From contig CALMOR010000032.1 of NCBI GenBank assembly GCA_937872165.1, positions 1-27,991 on the forward strand: DNA of 27,991 nucleotides, read 5' to 3'. Position numbers and translations under genes: made by a program. The notes under the pieces were generated by a model. The model saw nothing but the letters and a program-made list of their open reading frames with translations, was not told where the DNA came from and did no database searches. Below, one piece after another: positions 23,239 to 27,991 of this stretch; the first letter of the stretch is position 1, and the number at the start of each line of letters is the position of its first letter. This stretch comes from an uncultured Burkholderiales bacterium (GTDB lineage Bacteria > Pseudomonadota > Gammaproteobacteria > Burkholderiales > Burkholderiaceae_D).

Positions 23239-24717
23239 TCATGCGACACCGCCGCGGACGAACGTCCCGTGAAGTCCCAGAGGCAACGCGTACGGCAAGC
23301 GCGCCTGGGCCACCGGCCCGCTGGCAAGATCGTCGGTATCGAAAACCGACAACACGGTCACCCTGTCGGAGAGATTCAGTGCGGTGCCGACGGCCCACCG
23401 CGGCGCGTGTGCGGCTTCGTCTGCCACCAGCACATGCTCTTCGACCAACCAGTCGTCACCGAAGCCAAAGGCTCGACACGTCGCGGCCTTCACATCGATC
23501 AACGCTACGCGGTCAAACCCGGGGACATCGCGAGCTCTTTGCTTGGAGCGTTCCAGACAGAGAACGTGTCGATAAGGCTGAGCGATCTCTGCTGGCAGGA
23601 CCGACGGGTACTCGGCGTCGTGATCGAGCAGCGCTTCGCGGGTTGCCGTGCCGGACACCAGATCGAGGGTTGCGCGGGTCACGGCCGCTCCACGGATATG
23701 ACGATACTTGCCGGCCATCACGCTCCAGCCCGCCAGCAGTGGCGACGGGTCTTCACAACCCAGGTAATCGACGTAGATGCGTTCCCCTTCCTCCCACGCA
23801 TTGGCAACGTGCAACAGACAGCCGGACGGAAGGTGGAACTCCACGGTGGTGGCATCGGTCTTGCGGACCACGATCGCGCGCATGCCGAGTTGCGGCGACC
23901 AGTGACACGATTGGGCGAACGAAGCGCCGGCCATGAGATGACTGCGGCTGATGGTGACGGATGGCATCAGGAACACCATGAAGTGTTCCGTCATGCCGAA
24001 ATCGTGGACCGGTGCTATCTGCTCAACGATGATGTCACGTTGCAGGAGGGGAGTGCCGTCGCTGCCGATGCCGTAAAGGTGAAGGCGATCCTGCAGTGGG
24101 TCGACGCCGAAGTTCCAGAGGGAGCCATCGGCCGCGAGCTTCGGGTGCGCCGAGAAGGGCGCTGGGTGACCGGCTTCGAGCCACGATGCGCGGCCCGCGG
24201 TCGCCAGCGTTTCTGGATCGACCCGATAGGGCTGGCCAGCCTCCCAAAGGGCGAGGTATTCGTCGTTGAATCGCAGGATGTTGATGTTGGCAGGGTTGGA
24301 CGCCTCGATGCGCGCCAGCGTCGGTTTCTCTTGATCGATCGGCGTCCCGAAACCGCTGTAGAGCATGTGCCCTGCGGCCTCTTCATCGAGCAGCTTGCGG
24401 GTCTGCACGAAGCGACCCAGATGCGATACGCCGTCGGGGTTCAGGATGAAGCGCTGGATCATCCCGTCGCCATCCCAGCGGTGCGCATAGCGCTGCCCTC
24501 CGCGCTCGTGGCGGGCGGGTCCATTGCGCAGGAACATGCCGATGAGTTCGCTCGGAAAGTCTCCCTCCCAAGAGGCTTTGGCTGCGAGCGCAGGCGCGTG
24601 AGCGGACTCATACCCGAGCGTCCAGGCTCGATCGTGTCTTGCTGCGAACTCGGCGGACAGTGCTTTGCCATCCCACGGCGGCACCGGACTCCGCGGACGC
24701 TCGTCTGCTTCGCTCAT
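23239..24717 (-). CDS. Carotenoid-cleavage oxygenase family enzyme
   Basis: Encodes 492 residues, full length for the RPE65/carotenoid oxygenase family of non-haem iron enzymes that cleave double bonds in carotenoids, apocarotenoids or stilbenes. The four iron-binding histidines are visible in family context: SAHPK (H191), PVHDFGMTEH (H238), LLHVANAWEEG (H303) and PLGLHGTF (H483). The N-terminal MFLRNGPARHE and HRWDGDGMIQRF are also typical. No signal peptide is seen, so it is cytoplasmic. The start overlaps the histidine kinase stop as ATGA, so the enzyme is made together with the kinase. The substrate cannot be told from sequence by eye; lignostilbene- or isoeugenol-type phenylpropanoids are alternatives to carotenoids. 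Confidence 0.9.
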   Translation of the reverse strand: MSEADERPRSPVPPWDGKALSAEFAARHDRAWTLGYESAHAPALAAKASWEGDFPSELIGMFLRNGPARHERGGQRYAHRWDGDGMIQRFILNPDGVSHLGRFVQTRKLLDEEAAGHMLYSGFGTPIDQEKPTLARIEASNPANINILRFNDEYLALWEAGQPYRVDPETLATAGRASWLEAGHPAPFSAHPKLAADGSLWNFGVDPLQDRLHLYGIGSDGTPLLQRDIIVEQIAPVHDFGMTEHFMVFLMPSVTISRSHLMAGASFAQSCHWSPQLGMRAIVVRKTDATTVEFHLPSGCLLHVANAWEEGERIYVDYLGCEDPSPLLAGWSVMAGKYRHIRGAAVTRATLDLVSGTATREALLDHDAEYPSVLPAEIAQPYRHVLCLERSKQRARDVPGFDRVALIDVKAATCRAFGFGDDWLVEEHVLVADEAAHAPRWAVGTALNLSDRVTVLSVFDTDDLASGPVAQARLPYALPLGLHGTFVRGGVA

Positions 24718-26192
24718 CCTGTTTCTCCCACGAGAACATGACGTCCGGGGATCAAGAGCCTCACGAGTGTCCCGCGCGACGCGGTACTGCGAATTTCGAT
24801 CCGGTAGCCGAGCGCTTCAACCAGCCTGCGAACGATCATCAAGCCGAGTCCGAAGCCCTCCGGATGATCGGATGAGCTGCTGCCCGATCGGTGGATGGCG
24901 CCGCCATTCAGGCGATTCGGGTCCAGCCCCTTGCCCTGGTCCCAGACTTCGAGGCAGATGTCCTCGCTGCGCCTGCGAGCCACGACGAGCACATCCTTGC
25001 GTGTGAACTTGATTGCGTTCGACACGAGGTTCTCCAGGACGCGGCCGAGCATCACCGCGTCCGTTTGCACGCACAGTCGCGTTGCACGCGTTCGAAGCCT
25101 GACACTTCTCTGAAGTGCCAGCGCTTCGAACTGCAACTCGATGCCTTGGAGCACTTCCTGCAGTGGGACCGGACTCAAGCGTTCCGCACTGCTTTCGCTG
25201 TCGAAGCGGACGAACTGGAGCACATCGGTGACGAAGCCCTCGAGGTCTTCGATGGTGGACACCAGGCGGCGTGACGGGCTCGTCGCTGCCGCGTCGGCTG
25301 CATTGACGTGGGCGAGTAGCTTAAGTGCGTGGACCCGCTGACGCAGGTCGTGGCTCGCGCTGGCAAAGACGGCTGCCCGCGTTTCCAGATCGGCAGCAGC
25401 CGCTGCTCGGAGAGACTCGACCTCGCTGTTCCGCTCGCGCAGCTCGCGCATGAGGAGGTCTGCTTCGTCGCTGCGGATCAGATTGCGCCGTACGCCACTG
25501 ACGACGATGTAGAACCCCGACCAGAGCACGCCCGCGAGCGCAGCCGATAGGGCCAGCAGCGTCGACCCGGAGGCCCAATCCGACGCGGCGAGCATCCACG
25601 CCATCGCGCCCCACATCGGCAGGAGGTACGCAGCGCAGATCACAGGGGATGCAGGCGCCAGTCCCACGCACGCGATACTGAGCATTACGTATGTCAGCAG
25701 CATCACTACCGTAGTCAGGTTTAAGTGCGGGCCGACGAACAGCGTTGCTGTCCAGCCCCAGTGAGCGGCTGCGAGAAGGATCGCGAAAACGGGCAGGAGA
25801 CGAAGGCCGGCCTTGCTTGCTACCTCCACCGGAGATGCCGTGATCACGCGTCGGAAGATGAGGTAGCGCGCCGCGATGCTCGCCGCGCTTTCAATGAGCC
25901 ACGCGGCGATCACGGGCAGGGGACGCGAGTTCTCGATCGATGCCGCGGCAAGGATCAGGACGATTGCCACTCCGTACGTCAGCAACAGCGCCGGCATCTG
26001 ATCGATGATGAATTGACGAGTGCCAAGCGTGACCGGCATCACGAGGCGCCAGCGTGGATCCTCGTCACGTGCCAGCCGCGCAGTCTCGGACAATTCGTCG
26101 ACCGAATGGCCGCTTATCCCTCGCGGCGCGCGTTCCACGGACGAATCAAGCGCGGCGTCCACGGACGGTCTATTGCGTAGTCGCCGCGTCAA
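24714..26192 (-). CDS. Membrane sensor histidine kinase
   Basis: Encodes up to 492 residues. The start is unclear: a TTG at 26192 overlaps the regulator gene by 23 bp, a GTG at 26162 avoids overlap, and the first ATG is at 26039. The N-terminal half has about six hydrophobic segments, including ALLLTYGVAIVLILAAASI and MLLTYVMLSIACVGLAPASP, with no PAS or HAMP domain I can see. The dimerisation helix carries the phospho-acceptor in FASASHDLRQRVHALKL (near residue 282). The ATPase domain has the N box ENLVSNAIKF, the G1 box WDQGKGLD and the G2 box GFGLGLMIV. It most likely phosphorylates the adjacent response regulator. The signal, perhaps membrane-embedded, is unknown. Confidence 0.87.
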   Translation of the reverse strand: MTRRLRNRPSVDAALDSSVERAPRGISGHSVDELSETARLARDEDPRWRLVMPVTLGTRQFIIDQMPALLLTYGVAIVLILAAASIENSRPLPVIAAWLIESAASIAARYLIFRRVITASPVEVASKAGLRLLPVFAILLAAAHWGWTATLFVGPHLNLTTVVMLLTYVMLSIACVGLAPASPVICAAYLLPMWGAMAWMLAASDWASGSTLLALSAALAGVLWSGFYIVVSGVRRNLIRSDEADLLMRELRERNSEVESLRAAAAADLETRAAVFASASHDLRQRVHALKLLAHVNAADAAATSPSRRLVSTIEDLEGFVTDVLQFVRFDSESSAERLSPVPLQEVLQGIELQFEALALQRSVRLRTRATRLCVQTDAVMLGRVLENLVSNAIKFTRKDVLVVARRRSEDICLEVWDQGKGLDPNRLNGGAIHRSGSSSSDHPEGFGLGLMIVRRLVEALGYRIEIRSTASRGTLVRLLIPGRHVLVGETG

Positions 26193-26793
26193 GCAACCCC
26201 AGACTGATCGCCTTGGCTACAGCGTGAGATCGGTTGTCGGCGTGGAGGATCTGCATCAGGGTGGCCATATGGTTGTTTACCGTGCCTTCCGCCAGCTTCA
26301 TCTGGACTGCAATCTGCTTGGACGAAAGCCCTCTCTGCACGCCTTCGAGGGTCTCGATCTGGCGCGCTGTCAAACGGATACGTGTTAAGCGGTGAACTTG
26401 CAGCGTTGATGGAAACACACCAATCCCTCGCATGACATCATCCAGCCGAGCGGTCAGGGTTGCGACAGGCATGGACTTCGTGAGATAGCCCAGGAAGCCC
26501 CAGGCTCGGAGTTGCTGCACGTAGACGTCGCGGTCGCCTGCGCTGAATACGCAACAGACCGGAGCAAGTTCCCGGTCGAAGATCTGCTTCGCCAACGAGA
26601 GCCCGAACGCTCCTGGCATGGCTAGGTCCAGCAGGATCCGAAACCAGCGCCTAGGGGTCTCGTCGATCGCGCGCAAGGCATCTGTCGCCGTTCTAACTGT
26701 AACGACGTCGATGTCCTTGAATCGCTGTTTGAGGAGTTGCGACGTGGCTTCCGCCACGAGCGGATGGTCCTCGACGACCAGAATGTCTTTCAT
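26170..26793 (-). CDS. NarL/FixJ-type response regulator
   Basis: Encodes 207 residues, preceded by GGAGGA. The receiver domain shows ILVVEDHPLV, the phospho-acceptor Asp56 in ILLDLAMPG and the conserved Lys106 in YLTKS. The C-terminal LuxR-type helix-turn-helix contains LTARQIETLEGVQRGLSSKQ and LAEGTVNNHMATLMQIL. It is the first gene of a block with the kinase, the oxygenase, a small protein and a LuxR-type regulator. Targets are not known; its own promoter region and that of the transfer operon are the nearest candidates. Confidence 0.92.
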   Translation of the reverse strand: MKDILVVEDHPLVAEATSQLLKQRFKDIDVVTVRTATDALRAIDETPRRWFRILLDLAMPGAFGLSLAKQIFDRELAPVCCVFSAGDRDVYVQQLRAWGFLGYLTKSMPVATLTARLDDVMRGIGVFPSTLQVHRLTRIRLTARQIETLEGVQRGLSSKQIAVQMKLAEGTVNNHMATLMQILHADNRSHAVAKAISLGLLDAATTQ

Positions 26794-27187
26794 TCGAGTC
26801 CTCCATCGGAGATCACACGCGCCGTCTTGAAAACACGTTTCTTGTTTCGCTACTCATGCCCTTCGCCAGGAGGCTTGTCAAGAGCAGTTCCTCACGCGCT
26901 TTCTAGAGCCTGAGCGAATGAGCGCATGCGACCGTGCCGGGGCTGAGCGGCGAATGTCCCTCTCTTCGAGTGGTCTACCTGCGGCGTCACAATTTCGGAC
27001 GTCGCCTTGTTACCAATCGTTGCCGTGTCGTTCAAACCTTGGCTTAACCTGGTGTGCAGCCCATCAAGGACATTTTTACTTCCTAAGGATAGGCGAGCAC
27101 GGGTATTCAAGCCGTTGTCGCGGGCCGTGAGGCCTGTACCGATCGCGCCGTCCCGGCCGCGTCCGCACGATCTGGACCGGAGGACAT
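26794..27187. promoter_or_regulatory. Divergent intergenic region
   Basis: About 394 bp between the response regulator gene and the divergent small membrane protein gene. The region is less GC-rich in parts, for example ACATTTTTACTTCCTAAGG near 27071-27089. One 72-codon minus-strand frame (26892-27110) starts with a non-ATG codon and shows no family features, so I do not call it. Promoters for both flanking genes are expected here, but no clear -35/-10 pair or strong palindrome is seen. Confidence 0.4.
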
Positions 27188-27493
27188 ATGTGGCTTCTCG
27201 TTGCTCGCGAACCCCACCCGGATGCTCACGAATGGACCGGGCGCCGCGCGCTCGCCGTCGTCGATGCGACGGTGTGGCCGCTCCTGTGGATATGGGTCAT
27301 CTGGCGTGTGCCGCCAACAGTCGGCATCGTCCGGCCCTTCATCGTGGCTGTTGCTACGCTTTTCCTTCTGCGTCGGCTCCGACGTGCGCTTTGGGCCAAC
27401 CATCGCTATCGATTCACCACTTGGCGTTGGGGAAAGGTCTTCGTAGCGATGCTGCTGATCGGCGCGGCCCTAAAGCTGGCGACGCCGACGTAG
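27188..27493 (+). CDS. Small three-segment membrane protein
   Basis: Encodes 101 residues, preceded by a strong GGAGGAC ribosome binding site. Hydrophobic segments lie at about residues 22-40, 44-61 and 84-97. They are separated by a basic stretch, LRRLRRALWANHRYRFTTWR, probably facing the cytoplasm. No enzymatic motif is visible. I have the impression of similar proteins on integrative elements, but no family name is certain. It diverges from the regulatory block and converges with the AlpA-like gene. The role is unknown. Confidence 0.65.
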   Translation: MWLLVAREPHPDAHEWTGRRALAVVDATVWPLLWIWVIWRVPPTVGIVRPFIVAVATLFLLRRLRRALWANHRYRFTTWRWGKVFVAMLLIGAALKLATPT

Positions 27494-27515
27494 CTTGCCA
27501 GCAGGCGCCTCAGCC

Positions 27516-27746
27516 TCAGTTCGAGACCGTGGGTCGGCCGGCGCTCCACGCCTCCAGGTCAACACGTCTCCAAGCGACGGCGCGCTTCGACAATCGTACT
27601 GGCGACGGAAACTTGTTCTCGGCCATCAGCCGGTAGATTGTGGACCGGCCGAGTCCCGTAATGCGTACGACCGATGCCATACGGACGAATGCCAGCTGCG
27701 GGGCATCCGATGAGGGTGCTTTCAAAACTGTTTGAGTCTGGCTCAT
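27516..27746 (-). CDS. AlpA-family helix-turn-helix regulator (excisionase-like)
   Basis: Encodes 76 residues from the ATG at 27746. FVRMASVVRITGLGRSTIYR, then AENKFPSPVRLSKRAVAWRR and DLEAWSAGRP, are the signature of AlpA-type MerR-like regulators. These often act as excisionase or transcription factors for integrases of prophages and integrative elements. Its stop is 22 bp beyond the end of the convergent membrane protein gene. No SD is obvious upstream. An integrase may lie beyond the right edge of the window. Confidence 0.85.
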   Translation of the reverse strand: MSQTQTVLKAPSSDAPQLAFVRMASVVRITGLGRSTIYRLMAENKFPSPVRLSKRAVAWRRVDLEAWSAGRPTVSN

Positions 27747-27852
27747 AAGGCATGCCCGGGCTGTACTTGAACAAGACTCTAAGTAAAGCGGGAGGGCGTC
27801 GGAGCGATGACTTCGGAACAAAAACTGTCAGGTTAGGGATGTCCTGCACAAG

Positions 27853-27991
27853 TCAGCCTGAGGCTGGGCTGGAGTTGCCCCGCTGTCGCGGAGTGTTTTC
27901 GGCTTGGATCTCAAGCCAGTTGCGGGTGTTCGGTGAGAGCCTTGTCCACGGCCGGCGCGCGTCTTCTGACGGTTCCGTGGTCTTCGTGAAG
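27853..27991 (-). CDS. Possible C-terminal end of a gene entering from the right
   Basis: On the minus strand one frame reads for 45 codons from the edge to a TGA at 27853, including RPWTRLSPNTRNWLEIQAEN. A second frame stops earlier, at 27914, after KALTEHPQLA. Both have G+C-biased third positions, so I cannot decide which is the real end. The longer frame is listed. No family is recognised. It lies upstream of the AlpA-like gene on the same strand. Confidence 0.3.
   Translation of the reverse strand, partial: FTKTTEPSEDARRPWTRLSPNTRNWLEIQAENTPRQRGNSSPASG

Noticed and set aside
23269..24741. A 490-codon plus-strand open frame opposite the oxygenase gene
   Set aside because: It mirrors the oxygenase gene, whose product has all family motifs. 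Long antisense frames are expected in GC-rich genes, and its product shows no family pattern.
26892..27110. A 72-codon minus-strand frame in the spacer upstream of the response regulator
   Set aside because: It starts at a non-ATG codon, has no ribosome binding site and no family features. It was left as intergenic.
1..27991. CRISPR array, tRNA or rRNA genes, complete insertion sequence
   Set aside because: No regularly spaced long repeats, no tRNA cloverleaf-like sequence and no transposase gene were recognised on either strand by reading.

Overview
The window reads as the conjugation and regulation core of an integrative conjugative element (or a related plasmid) in a GC-rich proteobacterium. 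It carries a near-complete P-type (VirB/VirD4) type IV secretion system, a MOBP-type relaxase with its accessory protein, and small accessory proteins typical of such elements (DUF932, DUF7673, DUF1173 and LPD7 proteins, and an AlpA-like regulator). Codon use and family resemblance suggest a Xanthomonadaceae/Lysobacteraceae-like gammaproteobacterium or a betaproteobacterium. That placement is an inference; no rRNA or host marker gene is present.

Layout. Positions 1-700 hold the end of a DUF932 gene and a DUF7673 gene on the plus strand, bracketed by GC-rich hairpins. Positions 790-1440 hold a ParD-like antitoxin with a palindromic upstream site and a ParE-like toxin destroyed by a stop and a frameshift. 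Positions 1467-3033 (minus) are a three-gene operon resembling stbABC of plasmid R388, and 3383-4947 (plus) encode a MobC-like protein and a relaxase. The 349-bp gap between the two divergent units, with phased short repeats and inverted repeats, is the probable oriT. Positions 5261-6133 hold an HNH endonuclease cargo gene. A DUF1173 gene with an abnormal C-terminus follows.

Positions 7871-21903 (minus) are one long transfer operon, read in the order virB1-virB2-virB3-virB4-(Cys-rich secreted protein)-virB6-virB5-virB8-virB9-virB10-virB11-virD4-OmpA lipoprotein-LPD7 protein-DUF1173. Many junctions are ATGA start/stop overlaps, so the genes are probably translationally coupled. No separate VirB7 is visible.

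Positions 22073-26793 (minus), directly upstream of virB1, are a regulatory block: a NarL-type response regulator, a membrane histidine kinase, a full-length carotenoid-cleavage-type oxygenase coupled to the kinase gene by an ATGA overlap, a small unknown protein, and a LuxR-type regulator. This set is the most unusual part of the window. It could be a signal-responsive switch for the transfer genes, with the oxygenase making or removing a small-molecule signal, but this is an inference. The right end has a small membrane protein gene, an AlpA-like excisionase/regulator gene and the ambiguous end of another coding region.
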